Of a stretch of 64,000 nt of DNA, positions 30,247 to 41,206 are shown piece by piece. Under the pieces are notes generated by a model. That model was not told where the DNA came from, did no database searches, and worked only from the letters and a program-made list of their open reading frames with translations. Source of the stretch: Phaeoceros laevis (taxonomy: Eukaryota > Anthocerotophyta > Anthocerotopsida > Notothyladales). Position numbers and translations under genes: made by a program. The stretch lies in NCBI GenBank assembly GCA_049999765.1, contig JBNGIQ010009470.1, positions 1 through 64,000 on the forward strand, read 5' to 3'. The stretch's first letter is position 1. The number at the start of each line of letters is the position of its first letter.

Positions 30247-31680
30247 ATGGCGACATCCTGCTCCTCGGAGACTTGGTTAGCCGTGTCTCCTCCTCACCAC
30301 CACCTTATCAAGTCTCCATTCCTTGATAGAGTTGGGCAGGCAAGATGGAGATGGGGCCACGCTTCCGGAGTGCGTTGTTGCAAATCTGAATTGGAGTCTC
30401 ACCACCATGAAGTGCAGGATTCCCCAGCTGCGACGCACTGGCCCTACGGGGTTGGCTGCGCCAAGGTGGCTCTGGCTTTGGCAGTTACTGGCGCCCTCAG
30501 CTGTGGATTTGACCCCAGCGCTGTTGATCCTCAGCAAGCGCGTCTGATGCATTGCATTGGTGGGCTGCAACCAGCACATGCGGCTCTCTTTCAAACGCCA
30601 CCATTCAAGCTCAACAACCGGTAATCTTACCTTGCTGGGCCTGGGGCAGCGCACCTCCACTGTGAAACACCTATTGCTATGGAATTGTAGTGCTGTAATT
30701 TACTTGAAACTGGTACTGGCAAACGGTCTGAGATTCTTCTTCTGAGGCTTTGCTTTGACAGATACTATCTGGTTAGGGCAGGTGAGTCTCGGTATGAGCA
30801 GCGAGGGATCATCAATACCAACCCAGTGAGGAAGACATTCGTAGAGAGCGGGCTATCTGAAGAAGGGAAGAGACAGACAATGCTCGCAGCCGAACAGCTG
30901 AAAGTGCTGGGAGCCTGCGATGGGAACTGCTGGATATGGCCATCAATCAATCAGAGAGCCTACCAAGCGGCGGAGATCATTGCTATCATCAATGACATCA
31001 ATAGAAGGTATTACTGATATGCAGCCATTGGCAGGTATATATGTTCTAACTGCAGGGCTGATGGTGTCGGTGGTGGGGTGGGGATGGCAGTCGAATAGTT
31101 CCAGAATACAGCTTCTTGGATGCAAGAGGTCTGGGGGCTTTCGAGGGGAGGGCCTTGACTGCTTACCAAGAGGTGAAAGTTCATCCTCCTTTTCCAGAAA
31201 CCTGGAAAAAAAAGAGGCCCTGTGTGTGCAACCAACATGTTTTCTATGTGTACATAAGCAGGTTTATGACATGGACTCCGAGTCGGCCAACTGGCGGCCA
31301 CCTCCATATTTCGATGGGACACCAAATGAGAGCGTCGCAGATGTGTTCGTTCGAGTAACGCAGCTCATGTCCATACTGGAGACTCAGTACTTTGGCGACA
31401 GCATTGTGATTGTGTCCCCAGACTCAGACAATTTGTCTGTTCTTCAAGCGGCCTTAACTGGGCTGGATCTGCGCAGGTACGGGCACCAAGTTGACTGCCT
31501 CGTTGTAGGAAATGAAAGTAGCCTTTGCTAGTTAACCTTCATTTCGATTCCTTTCGCAGGCACAGCAATCTGGCTTTCGCGCCAGGTGAAGTGAGAACTG
31601 TTGATATTAAAAACCAGCCGAATCCGTCCCCTCGTTTCTCAGGGCTTGTCAAATGCTACAACCCTCCCAGCTGCCGCTAG
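30247..31680 (+). CDS. Histidine-phosphatase-fold (phosphoglycerate-mutase-like) protein lacking the catalytic His
   Basis: Five exons with matching phases: 30247-30620, 30762-31007, 31091-31172, 31262-31476, 31560-31680; 345 residues. The N-terminal about 75 residues (MATSCSSETWLAVSPPHHHL) look like a transit peptide, followed by a hydrophobic stretch VALALAVTGALSCGF. The core starts RYYLVRAGESRYEQRG, where the family hallmark RHGE reads RAGE: the phosphorylated His is replaced by Ala. Next are GLSEEGKRQTMLAAEQLKVL, WPSINQRAYQAAEIIA, VPEYSFLDARGLGAFEGRAL, DGTPNESVADVFVRVTQLMS and VIVSPDSDNLSVLQAALTG, where the usual VSHG is VSPD. Both active-site His are thus lost, while the fold motifs are intact. 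It resembles a conserved plant chloroplast group of non-catalytic relatives. The role is unknown; it may be a binding or scaffold protein. Confidence 0.82.
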
Positions 31681-31758
31681 TAATAACGGCATCTCAAATC
31701 CTTCAGCTTCTTGTGCCACATAAGCTCATTATATCGCTAAAGACCATACAAACTCTAG

Positions 31759-32272
31759 ATGCTTATTAGTCTCGAATCGAGTGCCGCTGCTGCCGCACTG
31801 GCAACCAGAGGTTGGGAAGCAGCACGCAGGGGAGGGCTCTTTTGTCACGAAGTCAAGACAGGTGTTCGGCTCATTTGCCTCATCAGACAAGTTAAAGTCG
31901 GTGACTTGGTACCCACGTGTCGCTTTGGTCTAAATTGTAACCGATACCGATAAAGGAAACGTCGGAACCGTTATCCCGCTAGCCTCGTCTGCACCATCTT
32001 TCCTGGCTGAAGTCTTGTGCTGGCTTCACGCTTGGCATTTTAGGCGGCACCACGAGAAGGCCGAGGCATTCCTTCGCGCCTCCCGGACTGGTGGACTGCC
32101 CGTCCTCAAACCTGGTCTCTGTCCAGGAACAAGCTTGAAGGTCCCGCTAGAAATTCAGACGGAGACAGGTGCCGCGGGCCTCGCAAGGTCTGCAGGTGGT
32201 GCTATTGAGCTGCTTCGGGTGATTGACACCGGTCCTGCTTTCTATCGTCTGGTGGAGGAGAAACAGCAGTGA
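31759..32272 (+). CDS. Possible small hypothetical gene
   Basis: Two open segments: from ATG 31759, MLISLESSAAAAALATRGWE...; and around 32040-32272, EKAEAFLRASRTGGLPVLKP, SLKVPLEIQTETGAAGLARS and AIELLRVIDTGPAFYRLVEE to a TGA. They lie between two genes on the same strand. The second segment has protein-like composition, but no splice pair joins the two in phase and no family was recognised. It could instead be part of the LESV 5' region. Confidence 0.2.
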
Positions 32273-32411
32273 TTCGAGCGCTTCTCCTCTTGCACCAACT
32301 GCGTGAGAGGAGATAACAGCTTTTGGTGGAGTGGGAGTTTAAGACTTCCCTCAGCATTGTGTTCAGAGTTTTGAGAGGCCACTGTAGGCCTGAATTTTAG
32401 GAATTAGGATC

Positions 32412-34789
32412 ATGGCTCAACCTGTCCCCAGGAGTGGGGTGCTCTTGCAGGAACCTCCGGCTTGTTGCCACTCAGTTCAACTGGCTTCTTCCTCCAGGAT
32501 TGGTGCCCGCACGCCCTCGCCAGTTCAGATGATTTCTACTGTACTCTTTTATTCTATGGCAAGCGGGACATTCCCCCTGAAGTTGAAATCGTCATGGCTT
32601 CTGCCGAGGTTGGATTCTGATGGCAGTGCAGGCAGAATTCCTCGCTCTTCAATAAGGGAAGGGGGCTCGGGACAGAAAGGAGCCAATTTTGCGACGGAGG
32701 CGCGGAGCCCTGCAGACTCTGGAAGCGGGTCTTATCTTAGCATGTGGAAGCGGGCCAGGGAACGACAAGAGCAAGAGAGATTGAAGAAGGAGGCTGAGAA
32801 GGAGGTGTTTTCAGAGGATGATATACGAAGGGCTGCTCAACTACGAAGGGAAAAGCAGTTTGAGAGCATCCTCCAAGTCCCCGCCGAAGAGAGGGACCGG
32901 GTTGAGCGCATGCAAGTGGTGGACAGGGCAGCAGCAGCTCTCGCTGCAGCTCAAGCCTTGCTTGCCGACTTGCCTCCTATCCCCTCACCTAATCCCGACC
33001 CTGCATTCTCCTCGGTTGCTTCTGCCCCATCGTCACCCTTGGCGGTCTCGTCCTCCAACTGGTTGCCAGTGTCGTCTGTGGAAGTGAGGGGGTCACCGTT
33101 TCAACAGCTTGGACAGTCTGCAAAGTCAGGTCTGTGAAATTTGACGTACACTTAAGCATGAAAGCACATGATGAATGATCATTTATGAAGCATCTGCAGT
33201 GCTTGAGTGTTTAGTCACCATCCATTTGTAACAGCAAGAATCAACTCACTTGCATATTTTGCTGGTGAAAACAGGAAGTTCTGCTAGTACCTCTCCAACG
33301 CTGGGCTCAATGGCCACCCCTGGTCCAGACTTCTGGGCTTGGGCTCCGCCTCCTCCATCTGAAAGTTCATCTCCTCGACCACGTAATGCCCATGCCTATC
33401 CACCTTCGAAGTCCATGCCATCAGTGATTGAGAAGGACAGAACATTTGACACGTTGCCTCTTAGGTTTGAGAGCAACTCTGATGACGAGGGAGAGCCTCC
33501 TTTCACTTCTTCCAGTAGGATAATGCCATCTTTGCCACCGTTGCAGTCCCTCATGGAGATTAGCAAGCAAAAAAAAGGAGAGGTGCAGTCTGAAGGTGAC
33601 ATCAGAGTTCCTGGTATTGAGTTAGAGAAAGCTGCCCTCCATGCAACTGAAAGGTTGAAGAGTCAAGATGCAAAGAGCGTGGGTGTGAATCCGGATGGTG
33701 CACGTTGGTGGAAAGAGACAGGGATAGACCGTAGAGAGAATGGTGTCGTGTGCCGTTGGACTGTGATCAGGGGCGTCACTGAAGACGGGTCAGTTGAATG
33801 GGAAGAAAAGTTCTGGGAAGCTTATGATCAGTACGATTACAAAGAACTGGGGGCCGAGAAATCGGGTCGTGACTCAAGAGGCGGAGTGTGGCGTGAATCC
33901 TGGAAGGAAAGCATGTGGCAGGTATTTGACAGTATCTTCTCTGCAGAGTCTTAGTTTAGGAATGAACTTCTTCGTGAACCGTGCTAATGACTTGGCACAC
34001 ATGCAGGATGCACTCAACGGGCTTCTTCACATGGAGAAAAGCGCTGATAAATGGGCCAAGAATGGACAGGGTGGTCAATGGCACGAGAAGTGGTGGGAGC
34101 ACTACGATGCTTCAGGGAAAGCTGAAAAGTGGGCCGACAAGTGGAGCCAAATTGACCCATCCACGCCACTGGAACCAGGCCATGCTCATGTCTGGCACGA
34201 AAGGTGGGCCTAAACAATGGATGATAACCTTGGTTACCATTTTGTGGTTGTTAGTTCCCGAAGCTTGGCCAGGCTTTGGTTGTTTTGCTGAGTAGTAGTA
34301 GGAGTAGGATGATTATGGTGTTTAGCCAACTCCACATGGGAATTGCACACCCCGTCAGGTTTTTCGAGAGTCTTATAGTTCCGTTGCTTCCGCAGGTGGG
34401 GTGAGAACTACGACGGACAAGGATCCTGCACCAAATACACAGACAAGTGGGCCGAGCGAGCAGAATATGGAGGGGGCTGGACAAAGTGGGGAGATAAATG
34501 GGATGAGCGCTTTGATAGACATGAGCATGGGGTGAAACAAGGCGAGACTTGGTGGGAAGGTCAAAACGGTGAACGGTGGAACAGAACCTGGGGAGAGGGG
34601 CACAATGGATCCGGCTGGGTGCACAAATATGGCAAGAGTAGCAGCGGAGAGCACTGGGACACGCACGAAGAGCAAGACACTTGGTATGAAAAAAAGCCAC
34701 ACTACGGCTTCAAAGAGTGTTACGATTGTTCACGGGAGCTGCGAAAAGTAGGCAAGAACGACAAAGACAATAGTGAAGTAAAGAAATGA
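32412..34789 (+). CDS. LESV: LESV (LIKE EARLY STARVATION 1) starch-binding protein
   Basis: Four exons with matching phases: 32412-33129, 33275-33921, 34007-34203, 34396-34789; 651 residues. The N-terminus is a Ser-rich plastid-type leader, followed by a charged helix (MWKRARERQEQERLKKEAEK) and a Pro/Ser-rich linker. The C-terminal 300 residues are the Trp-rich tandem repeats unique to ESV1/LESV: WWKETGIDRRENGVVCRW, SVEWEEKFWEAYDQYDYKEL, GQWHEKWWEHYDASGKAEKW, GHAHVWHERWGENYDGQG, KYTDKWAERAEYGGGWTKWG, GETWWEGQNGERWNRTWGE, GSGWVHKYGKSSSGEHWDT. These stack on parallel glucan chains; in Arabidopsis LESV promotes amylopectin phase transition and granule initiation in plastids. Intron 3 carries a SINE-like insertion at 34290-34368 ending about 25 bp before the acceptor. 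Confidence 0.93.
34290..34368 (-). repeat. SINE-like dispersed repeat, copy 3, inside LESV intron 3
   Basis: Shares the core CTCCACATGGGAATTG-CACCCCGTCAGG and the GTAGTAGTAGG tail with copies at 1368 and 5320, but is truncated at its minus-strand 5' end (match stops after TTTTTCGA). The element makes up about 40% of the 192-bp intron. Confidence 0.6.
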
Positions 34790-35246
34790 CAAGTAATGTA
34801 CTCGGAACCTTCATTTGGCCCCAATGTCAAAGACGGTATGAAATGTATTTTGCAATGAAATGTAATCGGGCCTTACATTCAATAAGGCCTGATGTTTTCA
34901 ATATGGGATGTCTTAACCATATAATCCCCGGCAGATGTACAGTCGGATGGAATTCAGCGGCCATCCGCTGCTCATTTGCTAATAATGTACAACAAGCTTC
35001 CCCAATTCGGCTTCTTTCTACAAGTTTAACCACAATCCAAGTTAACAGTCATGATAATCGATAGATGTCAGTGGGCCGAACCAGGGACCGGGTCTCAGGA
35101 TGGGTCGGAACTTGTGATGTTCCAAGCCACGAAAACAAAGCTCTCCCTCTGTACAAAAACTGCAAACAACATACAAGCATTAGCAAGCTAGTCTTCAACA
35201 CACTTACTCATCTATCATCCGCACCAGCCATACAACAACGTCCAAA
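34790..35246. other. Convergent 3' region between LESV and the next minus-strand gene
   Basis: Holds the 3' UTRs of both; no coding sequence is seen. Confidence 0.5.
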
Positions 35247-37287
35247 CTAGAATAATTCCTCCCATGGTGACACAGGCACCCAGCACCTTCGGAGTCTAGA
35301 ACTTACGGCATGTTCTTTGCAAATTTTCTTGCTTCTTTGTATTACAGCCACCACGTCAACAGTGATTGTGCCGTTCTGCACATAAGACGCAGGCCGCTTA
35401 TTAAGAAGGCCATTTTTTAAAACACTGGTGAAGAAAGGAGATGCCACTTCGCATAATACCGGACAGAGGAGAGGCTCTAAAGTGATGCAGCACATAGGAG
35501 AAAAGTACGCCGGGAGGTTCCTTTCTTGGTCACCGACCCCAAGGTCACATAAATCGTCACCACCTGCTAGAGCTCCCAAAACAGCTTTCCTCACCTGCAT
35601 TCCTCTCAACAATATAAAAGTTGGAGAACGCCTCTGATGATAGGCCAGCCGCAGCTTGGCCACACTGGAAAGCTGAAAAACTCCATCCTGTAGCAAACCA
35701 AACTAGATAGCTCCCTACCTTGCAAGGCATGGCTGCAACGTAAACATCTTCTATACAGAAGGTCTGAGACAACGTGTGTGTGACTTTCAGTTCCTCCGCC
35801 ATCTGCTGAAGAAATATTAGAACTTGAGGCCAATTCCAAGGAATGTCACAGTCTTTAAGTTCAGCACATGAATCCACTGCATCACCTCCTCAGAAGCAGT
35901 AGGGGCAACCAAGGAATCTGAGCTGAGAGACTCCATGTCACTTGGGTCCTGAAGCTGGCTATTGCAGACTAGCCCAGTAAAAACCTCCATCTGAAAGCCC
36001 ACCGCCAGTCAGATGCTCAGCTGGTCGCAATCTCCCAGTGCGTGTAATTCAAGACCAGGTTAAAAGGGCTGTACTTACCAGGTACCCAAAAAGCAGGCCA
36101 GTGTCTTGATTTGGACATGCAAGAGCTACAATACCCCTGCCAGGTACAATGCACCCAAATCAGCGACATTGCAAAGTGCAGGAATCGACTACTTACTGCC
36201 TACGTACTCTTTCAACGATGTCTAGACATAGCTGTCGAAGTAATCAAACAGCCAGAAAGCAGAAACACATACCTCAATACCCTAGGATCAAGAGTACGGT
36301 GCCATATTAGTTGTTCCATAGCTCTGGTAGTTATAGACTGCAACATTACCAAAGTGACTGATTCATAAGAAGACGAGCATGTACATGCGGACCGCCAATC
36401 CCATGGACATAGGAGAGAAATTTGGTAAAAGCAGCCAAGATATGTCAAACGGTCCATACCATGAGAAATAATTGCTGCTCATAGGTCAGACGTGGGTTTA
36501 TGAAAACCTGCACAATGAATAATAATGCCAAGTTAGAACAAGACGCAGAAGCCAAATAGCTGTAAGTTCATGCCGGCCCTTACAGCTATGTTTGAGGAAA
36601 AGACTATTCCAACTTAGGAAACATCATGAAACACACACCCACCATGAAATTGAGAAGCCTGAGCATGTGTACAGTTGCGATGGTTTTGACAAAGGCAATT
36701 CAAATTACATGTTAGGAGTTGAGGTATTTCAAGCTCATGCTAGACCTTATTGGCATCACTGAGACCCTTCTAACCCTAGTTGTTACCACAACAAACAGGC
36801 CGCAGTGATGAACGAGTAAGGGTATCAGGGCTAGAAACAAAAACCTTCGCACTACAAAATCAACGCTCCAGCCTCGGACAACATTGCAAAGCCTGTCAAC
36901 CTGCACTATGCGATACCTGAGTTGGCGAATGAGCAAGAGAGTTCGAATCGCAATAAATGCAGATATTGGAATTGAAATCAGTTCAGTCGGAAGGAAGCTT
37001 ACCCCATCATACACAGTTGAGTACACCAAGTCTCCCAAAGCCAGAATAGGCACTGCAGGAACATTGGATCAGGTTCCACGTATCAAGGGATGATACCAGC
37101 AGCTTACAGTTACAGACAAGAGTTTCCTGGAAAGAAGACTATGGCATCCTCTCAGAACACAAAAGGCAGTATGTGAGAGCAAACTCAATAACCTACGTTC
37201 GGAGAGGGATTCGAAAGGCTCGGACACGACGAATTCATAAGGTTCAGCTCCGAAATCGTAGGAAACATCCTGCTGTTCAAAATCCAT
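35247..37287 (-). CDS. Unidentified conserved-looking 8- or 9-exon gene
   Basis: Exons read with consistent splice phases: 37287-37197 (MDFEQQDVSYDFGAEPYEFV), 37052-37003 (LPILALGDLVYSTVYDG), 36507-36460 (VFINPRLTYEQQLFLM), 36337-36273 (SITTRAMEQLIWHRTLDP), 36136-36079 (GIVALACPNQDTGLLFGYL), 35990 onward (MEVFTGLVCNSQLQDP), a block ending 35719 (DIPWNWPQVLIFLQQMAEEL and FCIEDVYVAAMPCK), and 35594-35247 (RKAVLGALAGGDDLCDLG). Between 35990 and 35719 the frame changes; a short 53-63 nt intron fits best, otherwise a frameshift. The protein is soluble-looking and acidic at its N-terminus. The family was not recognised, so no function is proposed. The exact C-terminus is uncertain, since another acceptor-like CAG lies before NGTITVDVVAVIQRSK. 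Confidence 0.6.
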
Positions 37288-38126
37288 TCCCCCGCAGAAG
37301 GAGCTTGAATGCGGCCTCGATACCCTTTCTTCAATTGTTTGAATTGCAACACGAAAGAATGCGGAATTGCGGACTCAGCAAAGACAACCCATCCGCCATA
37401 ATGCCGACGCCGACCGGGGAATCACCAAATGCTCCATCCTATGAGAGAAACAAACAACGGGCGGCACCCGCCAAGTAGCTGCAGGAGCGGGACATGAAGT
37501 GAGCACCCTACAAGCGGGCACAGCCGGCAGCAAACCAACATCTCCGCAGAGGCGACAGGGGCGACATCAATGGTGAGTCGAACATCCGCCGCCTGTTGTG
37601 GCCGAAGGCGCCACCATCCACAATGAGCCGCGTGCTAGGATCCGGCAAATGCCCGTCTCTGGAGATGCAAGACGCAACAGCAGGAGCAGCAGAGTGGAAA
37701 TATCTAGGGCTCTGTCGTGTGTGTGGCGTCAGAGTGCCAAATGCTCAAGCAATGGTGTTGAGAGCGTGGCCGTTTTCTTGCGCAACTAGACTATCCATGA
37801 ACTGACTTCTCGTGGCGTGCACGCACGTCCGCGTCGAAAAGGCAGGGAGTGGCCAAACGCACTGCTGCAACGTGGGCCTGAATAATTTACTGGATAAGCG
37901 ATAGGCCCGAGTTCCACGGGATCCACGACCGACTCGCTTCGTCCCGCCAAGGATCTCCGTCCCCATTGGGCCAGCACAGTTTAGACCCGCCACTAATCAG
38001 CCACTTTCCTTTCTACGGTGCACAGCTACTTTCCGGCGGATAAGAAAGACTAAGATGTCCGCTTGACAAGTGTGCTTCCGCCAAACTAATCCCTTGCTGT
38101 AATGCCGTAATGGTCTTACCGGATTT
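37288..38126. other. Intergenic stretch
   Basis: Upstream region of the unidentified gene and 3' flank of the receptor kinase gene; nothing coding could be supported. Confidence 0.5.
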
Positions 38127-41100
38127 CTACTTGCTCACCGTGTCCGTACAGGTGTTGCTGCTTGCGGTGCTGCTAGGGTAATCCGACCAGGAGGAGGACG
38201 GTGTGCCTTCTTCCGGCGCAATTTCCCAGGGAGGGCATTGCGGCTGCGGGCACAGGCTCTGGAGCTCCTGCACTACCTCCTTCATCGATGGCCGGTCTCT
38301 CGCTCGGAAGCTCAGGCATGCCACGGCCAGGTTGGCCACGCTGTCCATGGAGGCCTTGTCTTCTGCGAAGCCGTAGGCGGCGGCTATGGCCGGATCCAGG
38401 AGCACTTGGAGCTGGCCGGTGGTGATAAGGGGGAGCGCCATGTTCACCAGGCTGGCGTCTTCGTAGCCCCGGGTCATGTCTACCGCAGCTTGGGCTGAGA
38501 GGAGCTCCAGGAGCACCACGCCGAAACTGTAGACATCACTCTTCCCCGTCAGCTGGAAGGATTGGTAGTACTCCGGATCGATGTAGCCGATGGTGCCCTG
38601 CACCACCTTGGTGGAGACGTGAGTGGCCTCAAGGGTGGCGAGTCTGGAGATGCCGAAGTCCGCCACCTTGGCGTTTAGGTTTTCGTCCAGGAGGATGTTG
38701 CTGCTCTTGACGTCCCGGTGGAAGATGGAAGGGTTGGCAGCGGAATGGAGGTACGACAGGGCGTCCGCTGTCTGGAAGGCGACTTGGAGCCGCTGGCACC
38801 AGCTGAGCGGCTCGCCTCTCTGTCCCTTGAGGTGCTGGAGTAAGGTCCCGTTGGAGACGTACTCGAACACCAGCACCGCGACCTTGTTCTCCAGGCAGCA
38901 ACCGAGCAGGCGCACGAGGTGGCGATGGTGCACTTGGGATAGGATCTTCACCTCGTTCAGGAATTGCTCCTTGTACTTGTCGGAGGCTTCGTGCCGGCTT
39001 CTTTTGATGGCCACTACTGTGCCGTCATTCAGCCTGCCTGTGTAAACGGTGCCGAAGCCTCCTGCCCCGATCTGAAAGCTGGCGGAGAAGTTGGACGTTG
39101 CCTTACGCAGAACCCGGAGGGACATCAGGGTTGCGTTTTCTCTGTTCTGGAGCGCGGCTATCAGGTCTGCGTCCTGCCGGTGCAGTTTGGCATACCTTCT
39201 CCAGCACCAAGCCAGTATCAGGCAGCTCCCAATTGAGATCACCACAGCCACAAGTACACTCACAGCGCTGATGAGATGTAGAGGCAGACCTGTTTCTGGA
39301 CGCATTAGGGAACACAACACAGAAAACAGCGTTAGCCTCGATGCCGTCAACTAGACGAGAGTAGGATTTCTTGCAGAATTTGTGAACAAGTGGATGAATA
39401 CGTACCCGGACAAGCTGGTAATGCCTCGGCGCGGGCACAATACAAAGCATGAGGCGGGGTCGCGCAAATATTGGGTGGAGGTAGAGGTGCACTGCAGAGC
39501 CCAGTGTCGTTATCCACGTTGAGGTACAAGCAGTTCCGCATGCCGAGGAATGCTGGTGGAACCTCCCCTGTAAGCTGATTGTGAGACATATCCAAGAACA
39601 GCAGCCTGGGCAAGAGCTCGGTTTTATACTCTGCTGGGATGTGGCCTTCCAACTGGTTGTGGCTGAGGTCCAACACCTCCAGTCTACTCAATGGCGTTTT
39701 GATTGCGGTTAGAGGTCCTGCCAGATGGAGGCCACCCAACCGAAGCTCTTTCAAGGTGCTTGCGTAAAGCCCGAAGAGAGTGTACAGGACAATGTTGAAA
39801 TCCGGTTGCCAAAACATCTTCTGCTGTGACCTAGGTATGGTAACTCGTAGAGGATTGTATCCAAGGTCGAGAACTTCAAGACCGTAAAAACGGCTGTACG
39901 TGCGCTGGATGTCGATGTAGCCTGAAATGTTGTTCATCCCCAAGCGCAGCTCTGTCAATCCCTGGGGGAGGTCACAGTAGTGTGAGCCTCCCCGACACTC
40001 TTCATGGTAGCCGATGTTTCCCGACAGCTGATTGTTCTGAAGGCAAAGCTTCATCAATCGGGGCATCAACAAGCCCTCAAACATCCACCATGGAATGGGG
40101 CCTACCATCTGATTGCTGCTTAGGTCGAGAACTTCAAGGTGCCTCCACCCCGGGTCTTCCTGTCGCGCAGGTACCCCGGGGGTTGATCCGCGGTCGCTGA
40201 TATTGTACACAGGGATCATTCCTGTCAATTCATTGCCACTCAACTTCAGTACTCTGAGTACCGTCCCAGGCTCCAGCAACTGTGGAGGTATGACCCCGCT
40301 CAGATGGTTCCCAGAGAGGTCAATCTCCTCGCACCTACTCCCCCTCAACTGCAACGGAATCGGGCCAGTAAGCTCGTTCCCGGTAAGCATCAATTTCGTC
40401 AAGTTCTCCAGACCCACCGGATCAGGAATTCCCCCGCTGAGCCTGTTTCTAGAAAAATCTAGAACCTCAAGACGAACCAGCCTCTTCAAATCAGGAATAG
40501 TGCCGCTAAAACTATTGCCTGCAAGGTCCAAACTCTGCAAATTTACGAGTCCCTGGAGGGGGGGGATGCTCCCAGTGAGGCCGTTTCTGGAAAGGTTCAA
40601 GCAACAAAGATTTGACAGACTCTGTAGACTAGGAACTGTGCCGTTGAGAGCGTTGGAAGACAGGTTCAGCAGCCGTAGTCTGGGGAGTCTACTGGTGATC
40701 TCAATTGGGATGGGCCCCGTGATCAAATTGTGGGCAAGATCCAGCTCTTTCAAGCTTTTCAGATTGCCAACACTTTCCGGAATAAAGCCTGTCAAATTGC
40801 CTTGGACCAGATGAAGCGTGTCCAGGTTTTGCAGGGCAGCGAGGGAACCGAGAGCACCTGTCACATTACCGCTCAGAAACGATAGGCTGAGCTCGCGTAC
40901 CTTGTTGTCCGATGTGCATTTCACACCGAGCCATGAGCACGGATGATCGTCGCTCGCCATCCAGTTAAGTTGCGTCCCGGGGCCTTCCTTCGAGTAGGTC
41001 ACATGCTTCTGAAATTGAAGGAGAATGCTGCCATCTGAAGACAATGCCTCAGCGTGGCTTTGGACCAGGACTAAGATCATGACACTGCAAGCGACCAGCA

Positions 41101-41206
41101 GAAAATCCCATCTCCCATAAGATGCACTCCACGCCTGAGCTACCATGCTCGCAGTGGCTACGTGGCTCATCTTTTTCACTTCTCGTGTGGCTCTTTTTGG
41201 ACCCAT
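38127..41206 (-). CDS. Leucine-rich-repeat receptor-like kinase
   Basis: Two exons, 41206-39406 and 39295-38127 (intron of 110 bp, phase 1), 989 residues. There is a signal peptide/hydrophobic N-terminus (FLLVACSVMILVLVQSHAEA). The LRRNT has DGSILLQFQKHVTYSKEGPG and DHPCSWLGVKCTSDN. About 17-18 LRRs follow, of L-x-x-L-x-L-x-x-N-x-L-x-G-x-I-P type. A TM segment LISAVSVLVAVVISIGSCLI leads to a kinase with GAGGFGTVYTGRL (P-loop), VAIKR, HRDVKSSN (RD-type), DFG, GTIGYIDPEYYQSFQLTGKS and SDVYSFGVVLLELLS. All catalytic residues are intact. The kinase half resembles WAK-like/LRK10L kinases more than classical LRR-VIII to XII members, an unusual pairing. An island-like insertion separates the LRRs (SDRGSTPGVPARQEDPGWRH). 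It is predicted to sit in the plasma membrane; the ligand is unknown. Confidence 0.92.

Noticed and set aside
40113-40814. A 233-codon plus-strand frame opposite the LRR region
   Set aside because: It arises from the regular codon pattern of LRR repeats read in antisense.
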